Below are positions 1 to 9,202 of a stretch of 64,000 bases of DNA, one piece after another (position 1 is the stretch's first letter; every line of letters begins with the position of its first letter). Origin of the DNA: Ruminiclostridium papyrosolvens DSM 2782 (GTDB taxonomy: Bacteria; Bacillota; Clostridia; Acetivibrionales; DSM-1351); NCBI RefSeq assembly GCF_029318685.1, contig NZ_CP119677.1:620001-684000 (forward strand). The letters run 5' to 3'. A model generated the notes under the pieces. It ran no database searches. It had not been told where the DNA came from and saw nothing but the letters and a program-made list of their open reading frames with translations. Both the position numbers and the translations under genes were made by a program.

Positions 1-256
1 AACACATATAAGCAGACAATTTAAGAAGCATACTGGCTTGACGATACGGTCATATATCGTTGACCGCAAGGTAGCTTATGCAAAAGAATTGCTTAACGCA
101 GGAAAAAGTGTAACTGATGTCGCTTATCTATCAGGCTTTAATAATTATTCAAACTTTATTAGGACATTTCATATAATAGAAGGGATTTCACCGGGGAAGT
201 ATGCAAAAGAACATGATAAATTAAATATATGTGGAAACATTTTGAATCAGGAATAA
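1..256 (+). CDS. AraC-family regulator, C-terminal end (partial)
   Basis: The reading frame is open from base 2 and enters from the left edge, so only the last 84 residues are visible. They form most of an AraC/XylS-type double helix-turn-helix: the segment 'AKELLNAGKSVTDVAYLSGF' is the typical second-helix region and 'GISPGKYAKE' the usual C-terminal signature. It could be a stand-alone AraC regulator or the end of a YesN-like response regulator, since the sensor domain lies outside the window. A further gene of the latter type follows at 2485. The family is clear; the ligand and targets cannot be told. Confidence 0.85.
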   Translation, partial: THISRQFKKHTGLTIRSYIVDRKVAYAKELLNAGKSVTDVAYLSGFNNYSNFIRTFHIIEGISPGKYAKEHDKLNICGNILNQE

Positions 257-695
257 TAATGCTGTGTGCTCGTTGGTATTTAAAATTACCCTTTATATCA
301 AGACAGATAACACATAGAAAGACTAAATATATTAACAATTTTATAGAATAAAAGTAAAACCTATGCTAGGTTTAAGAGTTTAGTAACCGAGGAGTACACA
401 ATTTGTGGAATTAAAAATTATGCATATCGTTAAGAAAGGACAGGTTGAGAAAATTCAATCTGTCCTTTATAATGTTGGGTTTATTAATAGGATTATGAGG
501 ATTAGAGTTTGAAATATGCGATAGCTTAGTGAAAGAGCGAATGAATAAGGAATAAATTTGCTTTACCTTAACATTTGATTTATGTTATATTGTTTGTATT
601 AAGGTATTCCAATTTGTGCTATTTGTGGGATTTATATTTTCTCCGGAAGGGTTACACCATATCACAATTATGTAGATATTTATCAGGTTAAAAAA
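257..695. other. Intergenic region with one hairpin
   Basis: No convincing gene. It contains the 14-bp hairpin at 435-468 and presumably the promoter of the sensor kinase operon. I could not pick a convincing -35/-10 pair. Confidence 0.5.
435..468 (+). terminator. Hairpin, possible terminator after the AraC gene
   Basis: Inverted repeat with 14-base arms (13 of 14 paired, the odd pair being a G-T wobble) and a 6-base loop. It is not followed by a run of T, so an intrinsic terminator is only likely, not certain. Confidence 0.45.
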
Positions 696-2480
696 ATGAA
701 GAAAATTCATATTTTGAAACGGTTGAATAATGTAAATATCAGAAATAAGCTTCTGTTTTCCTATATCTTAGTAGTATTGTTGCCTGTTCTTCTTATCGGA
801 CTTGTATTAACCCTTAGCATGATGGAAATGGCTACTGAGAGGGCAATGTATGAGGCCAGCAACAGTGTGGATAGGGTATATGGAAGACTTAACGAAACTT
901 TTAAGCTGGCGAATGATCTATTTGGGCAGTTTAACATGGATACCAACCTTGAGCGTACAGTAATGACAAGATATCAAACAGTAAATGAGGTGTTGGATGC
1001 TTATTCCGGTTACTCAGCGATTATGAATTGTACACGTTATTATTCCAGGGAAATAGAGGATATAAAGCTATATACATATAATGAAACCATGTTAGGCAGT
1101 GGGCAATTTATTATTGCTGACGGTGATATTTACGGACAAACTTGGTTTGAACAAGCTAGAATACTAAATGGAGGGGTTTATTGGCAGATGTTTAACAATC
1201 CCATTAGGAACTCCAAGCATCTATCACTGACAACTCAACTCAAAGGTGCTATTCAGTTAAAGCCTCTTGGGGTTTTGGTAATTAGTATAAAACAAAGTTG
1301 CTTGACGTCTATTGTAATAGATGAACCCTATGAGACTATTCTTTTGGATGATAAAGGAATTGTACTGGCTGCAAAAAAAGTTGAATTAGTAAATAAAAAG
1401 TTGGATATGGAGGACCTTAAAATCCTTTCAGACATGCCTTCAGGTATTCACGAAATCATTTATGGCGATAAAAAAGTAAAAGCCATTGTTAGAACATTTC
1501 TTCCTAGTACTAACAATAAGGAGTTCAGGATAGTTTCGTTAGTACCATTAGATGCTATTACTGATAAAGTCACGAAGTCTTTTATGCTTGGATTCTTAAT
1601 AATGATGATCAGCTTTGTAATGGCTGCAGTTTTGTTCATATTTTTTGCCAATTCCATCAGCAAGCGGGTAAAGCGTATAAGTGAGGATATGCATACTGTA
1701 ACTTTGGGCAACTTTGATTTTTTACCATCCATTGAAGGAAATGATGAAATTGGTCAACTTTCCAGGGATTTGGGGGTAATGGTAAAAAGTATAAATGACT
1801 TGATAAAAGAAGTGTATGTGGTGAATATGCAAAAAAACCAACTGGCTATAAGGCAAAGAGAAATCAAGTTGAAAATACTTGCAAGCCAAATTAATCCTCA
1901 TTTTCTTTTCAATGCACTAGAAGCAATTCGAATGAGAGCTTATTGTAATGGGGACGAAGAGGTTGCAGAGGTCATCATGCTTTTAGGAAAAATAATGAGA
2001 CGAAATCTGGAAATAGGGAATGAACTGGTCTTTTTCCATGAAGAAGTTAATTTGATAAAGGCTTACCTTGACATACAGAAGTTTAGATATAGAAATAGGT
2101 TTAACTATACACTGAACTATAGCCGTGCACTTGATAATTATAAGATGCTTCCGTTTATTATACAGCCTATTATTGAAAATGCTGTTGTTCACGGGTTGAA
2201 ATCAGTGGAAGAAGGTGGTGATATTTCTCTTAAAGCTGAAAAAGAGAGCGGGATATTGAGAATTATAATTGAAGACAATGGCTGTGGAATGGATGAGGAG
2301 CAGATGCGGTATATTGCTGATAGTCTGAATGAGGTAGAGGATTCTGTTGGTCAGCATATTGGACTTAAAAATGTACATCAGAGGATAAAACTCTATTATG
2401 GAGAGGATCATGGAATGACTATCACCAGTACTTTGGGAAAGGGTACCAAAGTGGAGATTACTTTACCAGCGGAAGGGTGA
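696..2480 (+). CDS. YesM-like sensor histidine kinase
   Basis: A membrane sensor kinase of 594 residues, the normal length for the YesM/LytS-type (His_kinase) class paired with AraC-type response regulators, usually for carbohydrate sensing. One membrane helix lies near residues 18-42 and a second near 293-317, with an extracellular sensor region between. A HAMP linker follows (about 318-370), then the phosphoacceptor segment 'QINPHFLFNALEAI' with His402. The ATP-binding domain has an N box 'IIENAVVHGL' near residue 494 and a G box 'EDNGCGMD'. Its response regulator starts 4 bases after the stop codon, so they are co-transcribed. The GH30 enzyme and solute-binding lipoprotein downstream suggest it senses xylan-derived sugars; that is inference from position. 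The ribosome site is weak. Confidence 0.93.
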   Translation: MKKIHILKRLNNVNIRNKLLFSYILVVLLPVLLIGLVLTLSMMEMATERAMYEASNSVDRVYGRLNETFKLANDLFGQFNMDTNLERTVMTRYQTVNEVLDAYSGYSAIMNCTRYYSREIEDIKLYTYNETMLGSGQFIIADGDIYGQTWFEQARILNGGVYWQMFNNPIRNSKHLSLTTQLKGAIQLKPLGVLVISIKQSCLTSIVIDEPYETILLDDKGIVLAAKKVELVNKKLDMEDLKILSDMPSGIHEIIYGDKKVKAIVRTFLPSTNNKEFRIVSLVPLDAITDKVTKSFMLGFLIMMISFVMAAVLFIFFANSISKRVKRISEDMHTVTLGNFDFLPSIEGNDEIGQLSRDLGVMVKSINDLIKEVYVVNMQKNQLAIRQREIKLKILASQINPHFLFNALEAIRMRAYCNGDEEVAEVIMLLGKIMRRNLEIGNELVFFHEEVNLIKAYLDIQKFRYRNRFNYTLNYSRALDNYKMLPFIIQPIIENAVVHGLKSVEEGGDISLKAEKESGILRIIIEDNGCGMDEEQMRYIADSLNEVEDSVGQHIGLKNVHQRIKLYYGEDHGMTITSTLGKGTKVEITLPAEG

Positions 2481-2484
2481 ATGT

Positions 2485-4035
2485 ATGCTCAAAGTAATGA
2501 TTATTGATGATGAGGATTATATCCGGGAGGGCTTAAAAAAAATCTTAGATTGGAATCGATATGGGTTCTACATTTGTGGTGAAGCCAGTAATGGTTTAAG
2601 AGGGTTGACACACGTTCGAGAATTAAACCCGGATCTTGTTATTGTGGATGTTAGAATGCCAATAATGGATGGCTTAGAAATGATCAGGGACTTGCGGGTA
2701 GATGATGTACCCTGTGAGTTTATTGTTTTGTCCGCATATTCCGACTTCAAATATGCGCAGATGGCTATCGAACTGGGTATTGATTCGTATATTCTCAAAC
2801 CGATAGAGCAACCTGTGCTTATAGAGAAGGTTAGCAAGGCATATGACAGGATAATGAACAAAAAACATATCAAACAGAATATGGATTTGAGCATATCTTT
2901 CTCAAGGGATAAAATACTCCAAAGTATTATATTTGACACAATAGATGTTCAAACACTTGAAATGTATTCCTCCTTTTATGGCTTTGATTTTCCGTGGAGC
3001 AATTATCGAATTGCTCTTGTAGAAATAGAAGGTGAACATTTGAAAGAAATGACTATGAAAATGAGTGTTAAAAAGAATATTGAAAGTATTATTTCTGAAA
3101 ATAAACTGGGTTATGTTTTTGATATTGAAAATTACGTCGGAATTCTTTTTAATGATATGAAGCTTATGACCAATTTAGAGATTCTTCACGATCTGCCGTT
3201 ACAGATTAACGGGTTATGTGGAGCAGATATCATAATTGTATTAGGTAGCTTAGTGGAAAATTTATCAGATATTTTGTATTCTTTTCATCATGCAAGTAAA
3301 TTGTTAAATCGTAAATTCATTCTGGGCTCAAAAAGGATTATCAGTGATACGATAGAAGATACAAATATTGCTGGTGAAGATGGAAATGTCCGGTTGGGTT
3401 ATAGCTTGGAGCATATAGTAGACAGTCTGTACAAAGGGATTGATGCTGGTAATATAGATCAAATAGAGGATGTAATGGATGGCGTATTTCAGGAATTTTT
3501 ATACGATGGATATTGTGAAGATGTGATAAAAGTTAATTATTCAAATATCTATTCGGCTACTGTAAATAAGCTGGTTTCAGTTAATCCAGAAATGCAGGAA
3601 AAACTTAGTGTCAGTCAGGAAGTTCTTAAGGAAATATGCAAAAAAGTTAGTTTGCAGGAGTTGCATGTATACATGAAGTATATATTTATAAAAATTTTAG
3701 AGGAACTTGACAAAAAACGACCCGATGATCCAGTTAAAAAAATCCTTGACTACATTGGGCGGAATTATAATCATGATTTGAAGTTGGAGACAATTGCTGC
3801 TTTATTTAATTATAACAGTGATTATCTCGGCAAGAAGATAAGACTAAATACTGGAAAACACTTCAACACATATCTTGATACCATTCGAGTTGAAAAAGCC
3901 ATACAATTCCTGAGGGAGGGGTACAAGGTATATCAAGTTGCACAAAAAACAGGATTTAAAGATATAAATTACTTTTACAAAAAATTCAAATTTTATGTAG
4001 GAGTATCCCCATCTGATTTCAAAGGTAGATCTTAG
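2485..4035 (+). CDS. YesN-like response regulator (REC + AraC HTH)
   Basis: A response regulator of 516 residues. The N-terminal receiver domain has the acidic pair 'IDDED' near residues 7-11, the phosphorylated Asp55 in 'VDVRMPIMDG' and the late Lys in 'YILKP'. A long middle region of no clear family follows, and residues about 415-516 form an AraC-type double HTH ending 'FYVGVSPSDFKGR'. It is translated just after the sensor kinase (4-base gap). AraC-type response regulators bind direct-repeat sites upstream of sugar-utilisation genes. The two genes that follow share an 18-base motif (4278-4295 and 6351-6368) that is a natural candidate binding site. Confidence 0.93.
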   Translation: MLKVMIIDDEDYIREGLKKILDWNRYGFYICGEASNGLRGLTHVRELNPDLVIVDVRMPIMDGLEMIRDLRVDDVPCEFIVLSAYSDFKYAQMAIELGIDSYILKPIEQPVLIEKVSKAYDRIMNKKHIKQNMDLSISFSRDKILQSIIFDTIDVQTLEMYSSFYGFDFPWSNYRIALVEIEGEHLKEMTMKMSVKKNIESIISENKLGYVFDIENYVGILFNDMKLMTNLEILHDLPLQINGLCGADIIIVLGSLVENLSDILYSFHHASKLLNRKFILGSKRIISDTIEDTNIAGEDGNVRLGYSLEHIVDSLYKGIDAGNIDQIEDVMDGVFQEFLYDGYCEDVIKVNYSNIYSATVNKLVSVNPEMQEKLSVSQEVLKEICKKVSLQELHVYMKYIFIKILEELDKKRPDDPVKKILDYIGRNYNHDLKLETIAALFNYNSDYLGKKIRLNTGKHFNTYLDTIRVEKAIQFLREGYKVYQVAQKTGFKDINYFYKKFKFYVGVSPSDFKGRS

Positions 4036-4446
4036 TGAATGTCAACCTGTTATCACTTCTTTTTTTATCGGAAAATGATGTAAAATTATAAACAATTCTG
4101 TTAATTTTTAATGTCGGATTTTTACATATAAAGTGCTTGGATTTTTACGGTATTACTTAATAAGTACTTATGTTATTTTATTACTATATAGTATAATTTT
4201 ACAATTATTTTCACGAAATTAAATATATATTTGGTAAATTTAAACAATAAATACTCAAATAGGGTCTAAATAAAGGTTAAATTCCATAATAATGCTATCT
4301 TATTAGTTCAATTAACCATTTCCCTGTAGAGAATGATATTACAGTAGGGATTTGAATGCAGATGGTAGTTTATAAACAGTAAGGACGTGAGTCTTGTTCG
4401 GATGCTACGTTTTTACATATAAAAAATATGAAAGGATGATAAGCTA
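4036..4446. promoter_or_regulatory. Long leader region of the GH30 gene
   Basis: 411 bases without a gene. It includes the 18-base motif TAAATTCCATAATAATGC at 4278-4295, which recurs with one change before the next gene. Around 4320-4350 there is an imperfect inverted repeat (TCCCTGTA ... TACAGTAGGGA) that could fold in the transcript. Long leaders are common before cellulosomal genes. I could not identify the promoter with confidence. Confidence 0.4.
4278..4295 (+). promoter_or_regulatory. Candidate regulator site, copy 1
   Basis: TAAATTCCATAATAATGC, 152 bases before the GH30 start codon. It matches 17 of 18 bases with 6351-6368, in the same orientation, before the next gene. A binding site for the adjacent YesN-like regulator is inferred. 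Confidence 0.45.
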
Positions 4447-6333
4447 ATGTTTAAGAATATGAAAAAAACAATCAGTAAAGTATTGGTTTCTTCAATAATT
4501 ATGTCTGCATTGTTCATGGTGTCTGCACCAGCAGGAGTTTCGGCGGCAAGTGATGTAACAGTGAATTTAGGAAGCACAAAACAAGAAATAAGAGGGTTTG
4601 GTGCATCTAGTGCATGGTGTGGAACAATTAGCGATTATGTTATGAATTCTCTCTATGGAGATCTGGGGTACAGTATTTTAAGATTGCGTATTGAAGAGGG
4701 AATAGGTGATGCATGGAAGACTGGTAACTTTAGTAAATGGTCACCAGAGCTTGCTAATGCTAAAAAGGCAAGTGCAAAGGGAGCTATTGTTTTTGCTTCA
4801 CCATGGAATCCCCCGGCTTCAATGCAAGAAAACTTTTCTAAAAGTGGTGATTCAAGTGCGCAACGATTGAGATACGATAAGTACACCGAATATGCGCAGT
4901 ATCTTAACGCTTATGTTAAATACATGAAGGATAATGGTGTTGATTTGTATGCTATTTCTGTCCAAAATGAGCCTGATTATGCACAAGATTGGACTTGGTG
5001 GACTCCACAAGAAATGCTTAACTTTATGAAAAATAATGCTGGATCAATTAATTGCAGGGTAATGGCACCGGAGTCATTTCAATTTCTGAAAAATATGTCA
5101 GATCCAATTTTAAACGATGCTACGGCTCTTGATAATATGGATGTTCTTGGATGCCACTTTTATGGTACAAGTGTTAATAATATGGCGTATCCTCTATACC
5201 AACAAAAATCAGCAGGAAAAGAGCTCTGGATGACAGAGAAATATTTTGATGATGATACTACAGGAAATATTATGAATATGTCTAAGGAAATTCATGACAG
5301 CATGGTAACTGGAAACATGAATGCCTATATATATTGGTGGATAACTTGGCCAAATGGTTTAGCTACTTCTTCAGGTACAATCTACAAAAGAGCATATGTA
5401 CTCGGTCAATTCGCAAAATTCATCCGTCCCGGCTATAAAAGAGTTGATGCAACAGCTACTCCAAATACAAATGTTTATGTTTCGGCATATACAGGCGACA
5501 ATAAAGCGGTTATTGTTGCAATAAATACAGGTACCGCTGCGGTAAGTCAAAAGTTTAACTTTCAGAATGGCTCAGCATCAAGTGTAGTTTCATATGTAAC
5601 TGACAGCAGCAGAAATATGGCAGCTGGAGCCAATATCGCAGTAACAAATGGTTCCTTTACAGCTCAACTTCCTGCTCAAAGTATTACAACCTTTGTAGGA
5701 AACACAGCTCCAGTTGTAGTAGAACCGATAGATGCTTTCAATAAAATAGAAGCGGAGAATTACTATGACCAATCAGGAACTCAGACTGAAGCAAATAGTG
5801 ACGGTAATGGAAAGAATGTAGGCTATATAGAAAACGAAGATTATCTTGTTTTCAAAAATGTAGATTTCGGAAGCGGTGCTGCAAGTTTTGAGGCTAGTGC
5901 AGGCAGTGCAACCAATGGCGGAAATATAGAGCTTCGTCTAGATAGTCTGACAGGAACATTAATAGGGAATTGCGCCGTTCCAGGTACCGGGGGATGGCAG
6001 ACTTGGACTAATGCAACCTGCAATGTCAGCCAAGTGACCGGAAAACATGACGTATATCTCAAATTTACCGGAGAAAGCGGATACTTAATGAATTTAGATT
6101 GGTTTAAGTTTAATACAAAAGTAATTCCTGTAGGTAAGTTGGGAGATATAAATGGTGATGCGTCAATAGATTCGTTAGACTTAATGTTGATAAAGAAGCA
6201 TCTGCTTGGTGAAGCAATTGAAAATACGGCATTGGCTGATTTAGACGGAAGCGGTGCGGTGGATGCAATTGATTTAGCACAAATGAAACAGTATTTACTA
6301 GGTATAATATCTGCTTTCCCCGGAAAAGCATAG
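4447..6333 (+). CDS. Cellulosomal GH30 xylanase (GH30-CBM6-dockerin)
   Basis: A secreted cellulosomal enzyme of 628 residues. A signal peptide (about 1-34, cleavage after 'GVSA') is followed by a GH30 subfamily 8-like catalytic domain (about 35-420), a CBM6 (about 430-555, 'KIEAENYYDQSG ... MNLDWFKF') and a type I dockerin (about 563-625) with two Ca-binding repeats beginning 'GDINGDASIDSLDL' and 'ADLDGSGAVDAIDL'. The catalytic acid/base is Glu175 in 'SVQNEPDY' and the nucleophile Glu264 in 'LWMTEKYF'. In characterised GH30_8 glucuronoxylanases an Arg after 'WWYIR' helps hold the glucuronic acid side chain. Here that stretch reads 'WWITWPNG', so strict glucuronoxylan dependence is unlikely. 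The start has an AAAGGA ribosome site 8-9 bases upstream. Confidence 0.93.
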   Translation: MFKNMKKTISKVLVSSIIMSALFMVSAPAGVSAASDVTVNLGSTKQEIRGFGASSAWCGTISDYVMNSLYGDLGYSILRLRIEEGIGDAWKTGNFSKWSPELANAKKASAKGAIVFASPWNPPASMQENFSKSGDSSAQRLRYDKYTEYAQYLNAYVKYMKDNGVDLYAISVQNEPDYAQDWTWWTPQEMLNFMKNNAGSINCRVMAPESFQFLKNMSDPILNDATALDNMDVLGCHFYGTSVNNMAYPLYQQKSAGKELWMTEKYFDDDTTGNIMNMSKEIHDSMVTGNMNAYIYWWITWPNGLATSSGTIYKRAYVLGQFAKFIRPGYKRVDATATPNTNVYVSAYTGDNKAVIVAINTGTAAVSQKFNFQNGSASSVVSYVTDSSRNMAAGANIAVTNGSFTAQLPAQSITTFVGNTAPVVVEPIDAFNKIEAENYYDQSGTQTEANSDGNGKNVGYIENEDYLVFKNVDFGSGAASFEASAGSATNGGNIELRLDSLTGTLIGNCAVPGTGGWQTWTNATCNVSQVTGKHDVYLKFTGESGYLMNLDWFKFNTKVIPVGKLGDINGDASIDSLDLMLIKKHLLGEAIENTALADLDGSGAVDAIDLAQMKQYLLGIISAFPGKA

Positions 6334-6350
6334 GAATAGAACATATTCAC

Positions 6351-6368
6351 TAAATTCCACAATAATGC
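6351..6368 (+). promoter_or_regulatory. Candidate regulator site, copy 2
   Basis: TAAATTCCACAATAATGC, 17 bases after the GH30 stop codon and 39 bases before the lipoprotein start. It repeats the motif at 4278-4295 with a single T-to-C change. It may instead be part of a promoter for the lipoprotein gene. Confidence 0.45.
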
Positions 6369-6407
6369 GGAAAAAACATTACATTAGTGGGAATAGGAGG
6401 ATTACTT

Positions 6408-8117
6408 GTGAAAAGAGTTTTAGGCTTTATATTGGTAGTAGTGATGGTACTGGTTTCGTATTCAGGCTGTGGGTCAGTGCGTACAAAAACACTTGATTCC
6501 GTCAGTATAGATTCATCTAAGTCAGCATCAAAGGATATGCCTACAACTCCTATTAGCTTCTCTGTATATATTGGAGAAACAAGCACTTACACCGATAATT
6601 GGGATACTCCGGTGGCAAAAAAAATTACTGAGCGTACGGGAGTTTCTCTAAAAATCGAAAATGCTGTAGGTGATGCTAAACAGAGAATTTCTCTTATGGC
6701 GGCCAGTGGTGATTTGCCGGATATGATATTTGCAAAGACATACTTGAATCTTTTGCTGGATGTCAATGCGGTAGAAAAGTTAGATGACCTCATTAATCAA
6801 TATGGGCCTAATATTAAAAAGCTATACGGAAATGAATTAAAGAGACTTAAATGGAGCCAGCAAGACCCCAATATTTTTTGTTTGGGGGATTTTGGAGTCG
6901 GAGATGAAGATGGTGATCCTGTCAGTGGCTTCTGTTTACAGCATGCAGTTGTAAAAGAAGAGGGTTATCCAAAAATCAAGACCCTTAAAGATTTTGAAAA
7001 TGCTATAAAGAGTTATTATGCAAAGCATCCTACATTCAAGGGAAAATATGGAAAAGAACGACCCACAATCCCCCTTCTTTTAAATGGAAATGACTGGGGT
7101 TATTTTATATCAATTAGCAATCCGGCTAACCTTGCCACAGGTTATACCGACGACGAATGGGCTATTAAGCTAAATCCAATTGAAGCAAAGCGCCATATCA
7201 TAACAGATTCCAATAAGGAATATTTTAAATGGTTGAATGGAATGTGGAATCAAAACCTAATTGATAAGGAAAGCTTTACGCAGCAGGTTGAGCAGTATAA
7301 GGCAAAGCTTTCATCCGGTAGAGTATTAGGAATCATAGATGCCTCCTGGAATTATGAAGGAGAAGTTCATAAAGCATTACGAAGTGCCGGTCTAGAAGAT
7401 AGGATGTATGGTAGATATCCATGTACATTAAACGAAAATATCAAGTACCCTGAGTATCAGAATAAAGGATATATAGGTTTTGGTTCTGGAATGGCAATTA
7501 CTTCAAAATGTAAGGACAAGATTAGAGCAATGCAGTTCCTAAATTGGATGGCAGGGGAAGAAGCTCAGATATTGACAAATTGGGGTATTAAAGGTGTTCA
7601 CTGGACATATGACAATAAGGGTAAGCGTGTATTCCTTCCACAAATATTGAAGCAAAGGAATGAGGATGAAGGGTTTGGAAGGAAAACCGGTATTGGTTTG
7701 TATGTATATCCATGGCCAAGGTATGGTACTGCTTATAGGGACTCGACAGGGAATCCGTTATCTGTAAGCACAATTGAGGAGCTTTCAAAAAACTATACTC
7801 AAACGGAAAAAGACATACTTACTGCATACGGAGTAAAATTCTGGAAGGACCTATACCCCCAAAAAGGTGAGTTCCCCGTTAAACCATATGGTGCTGCTTG
7901 GAAGATTGAAAGTAGTATGAGTAATGAATGGACGGCTACAGCTAATAAAGTTACTGAAATTAGCAAGAAATACTGTCCAAAGCTTATTATAGCTAAATTT
8001 GGAGAGTTTGATGGAATATGGATGAAATTCGTTAAAGAAATGGAAGAGGCTGGTGTGAGGGAACTTGAGACACAATTTACAAAGACTGTAAAAGATAGGA
8101 TGGATCTCTGGAAATAA
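6408..8117 (+). CDS. Family 1 extracellular solute-binding lipoprotein
   Basis: A sugar-binding lipoprotein of 569 residues, the size of the long LplA/YtcQ-like family 1 binding proteins that feed CUT1 ABC importers. The GTG at 6408 is preferred over an in-frame upstream GTG at 6387 because AGGAGG lies 8 bases before it and it places the lipoprotein signal first: hydrophobic stretch then 'SYSGC' lipobox. The body includes 'ITERTGVSLKIE' and 'MAASGDLPDMIF', typical of the family. No permease or ATPase genes follow, so its transport partners must be elsewhere or absent. The shared 18-base motif and its position behind GH30 suggest induction together with it. Confidence 0.88.
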   Translation: MKRVLGFILVVVMVLVSYSGCGSVRTKTLDSVSIDSSKSASKDMPTTPISFSVYIGETSTYTDNWDTPVAKKITERTGVSLKIENAVGDAKQRISLMAASGDLPDMIFAKTYLNLLLDVNAVEKLDDLINQYGPNIKKLYGNELKRLKWSQQDPNIFCLGDFGVGDEDGDPVSGFCLQHAVVKEEGYPKIKTLKDFENAIKSYYAKHPTFKGKYGKERPTIPLLLNGNDWGYFISISNPANLATGYTDDEWAIKLNPIEAKRHIITDSNKEYFKWLNGMWNQNLIDKESFTQQVEQYKAKLSSGRVLGIIDASWNYEGEVHKALRSAGLEDRMYGRYPCTLNENIKYPEYQNKGYIGFGSGMAITSKCKDKIRAMQFLNWMAGEEAQILTNWGIKGVHWTYDNKGKRVFLPQILKQRNEDEGFGRKTGIGLYVYPWPRYGTAYRDSTGNPLSVSTIEELSKNYTQTEKDILTAYGVKFWKDLYPQKGEFPVKPYGAAWKIESSMSNEWTATANKVTEISKKYCPKLIIAKFGEFDGIWMKFVKEMEEAGVRELETQFTKTVKDRMDLWK

Positions 8118-8336
8118 ATTCTTCAGAGTATCTATAAAAAAATATAAATGAGAAAGAATATGGCGAAAAGTATTAGAAAGAAAAGTTTATTAGCACTAAT
8201 TGTATGTAAGTCTTAAAATGATATTTTCAAAAATAAAGTGCAGAAATATATTTAGATAATTATGAACTTTAAAAACTCCATGACGAATAGAGCATCTGCT
8301 ATAGGTGATTAAAAAAATTAGTATTTAGAAAAAGTG
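8118..8336. other. Short region without a gene
   Basis: AT-rich DNA between the lipoprotein gene and the transposase remnant; I see no coding frame or clear signal in it. Confidence 0.4.
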
Positions 8337-8617
8337 TTAAGCAGCCTTTATGTATACCTGCTTTGTTTCTTCAAGATGGTATATAACTCTTACAAGCTTT
8401 TTTGCAGCATGTGAAATAGCGACATTGTAATGTTTGACTTCACTACGTTTCTTTTTGAGATATGCTGCGAAAGTTGGGTCCCAGTGACAAACGAATTTGA
8501 CTGCATTGAATAATGCGTAACGTAGATATCTGGAACCACGCTTTTCCATGTGAGAGTAAGCTGATTCCAATTGTCCTGACTGGTAGGTTGATGGAGATAA
8601 TCCAGCATATGCAAGTA
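8337..8617 (-). pseudogene. IS110-family transposase, C-terminal remnant
   Basis: The minus-strand frame gives about 90 residues that are the C-terminal half of an IS110/IS116/IS902 transposase (Transposase_20 region). It begins 'LLAYAGLSPSTYQSGQLE', continues 'MEKRGSRYLRYALFNA' and ends 'HYNVAISHAAKKLVRVIYH', the usual end of this family. The catalytic N-terminal DEDD domain is missing. Upstream of 'LLAYAG' the sequence breaks into a stop (near 8621-8623) and unrelated GC-richer DNA, so this is a dead fragment left by deletion. Distant from any other part of the same element in the window. Confidence 0.85.
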
Positions 8618-8905
8618 GGGTCTAGCCCGCCCGGCGATGAGGGCAAAAGAAAGATATCAGACCAGGCGCCGGTTTGACATAGAAAGGCACCTCCATATTG
8701 GAAGTGCTGAATAAACAAAACTTAATATTTCCCAGAGGAGTGTCAACCCAAGTACCGTTCAGGACACATTAGCAATAGCATTTACTGTATTATTTATCTT
8801 TGTTTGAATTCCTAACTATTTGTAAGAGGAGCAGAATGAATATTCTCAAATCATTGATATGACTTGCCACCGCAATGTAGTCACTCACAATCATTAGTTA
8901 TGCAA
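8618..8905. other. Non-coding stretch next to the IS110 remnant
   Basis: No gene. Bases 8621-8680 are clearly more GC-rich than their surroundings and abut the broken transposase. They may be the element's other (non-coding) end, brought next to the C-terminal fragment by an internal deletion, or unrelated DNA. Confidence 0.35.
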
Positions 8906-9118
8906 TCAAAATAAGGTCACAGCTTCCTTATCTTTAAATAGTGTAACTTTTCCAAGCATTAAATCGGATAGTGAAAGACTGTCTTTATAATATAGGAATT
9001 GAATAGTTAGAAAGTTAGCATTTCCTGATACATATTTGCCTTGCCGCTCACGAATATTTCTACTTGGCTTATCAAAAACAGTTAATACATCTTCGGGCTT
9101 TATTTCACTTAATTTCAT
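8906..9118 (-). CDS. Small conserved-looking protein, function unknown
   Basis: A 70-residue protein starting 'MKLSEIKPEDVLTVFDKP'. This start is chosen over upstream in-frame codons because AGGAGG lies 8 bases before it. I do not recognise the family. It is soluble, mixed charged and hydrophobic, with no membrane segment. It lies downstream of the cold-shock gene on the same strand, separated by a terminator-like hairpin, so partial read-through could link them. Confidence 0.6.
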   Translation of the reverse strand: MKLSEIKPEDVLTVFDKPSRNIRERQGKYVSGNANFLTIQFLYYKDSLSLSDLMLGKVTLFKDKEAVTLF

Positions 9119-9159
9119 CCAAATACCTCCTATTTTATAGTTTTTGCACACATTAAATC

Positions 9160-9189
9160 AAAAAAGCTACCTCATAAAGAGATAGCCTT
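9160..9189 (-). terminator. Terminator of the cold-shock gene
   Basis: On the minus strand an 11-bp stem (two G-U pairs) with a short loop is followed directly by six T residues, 14 bases after the csp stop codon. This is a textbook intrinsic terminator. Confidence 0.75.
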
Positions 9190-9202
9190 ATTCAACGGAA
9201 AT

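Noticed and set aside
5841-6362. Long minus-strand open frame (173 codons) opposite the GH30 gene
   Set aside because: It lies antisense to a clear CBM6-dockerin sequence, has no ribosome site and no recognisable product.
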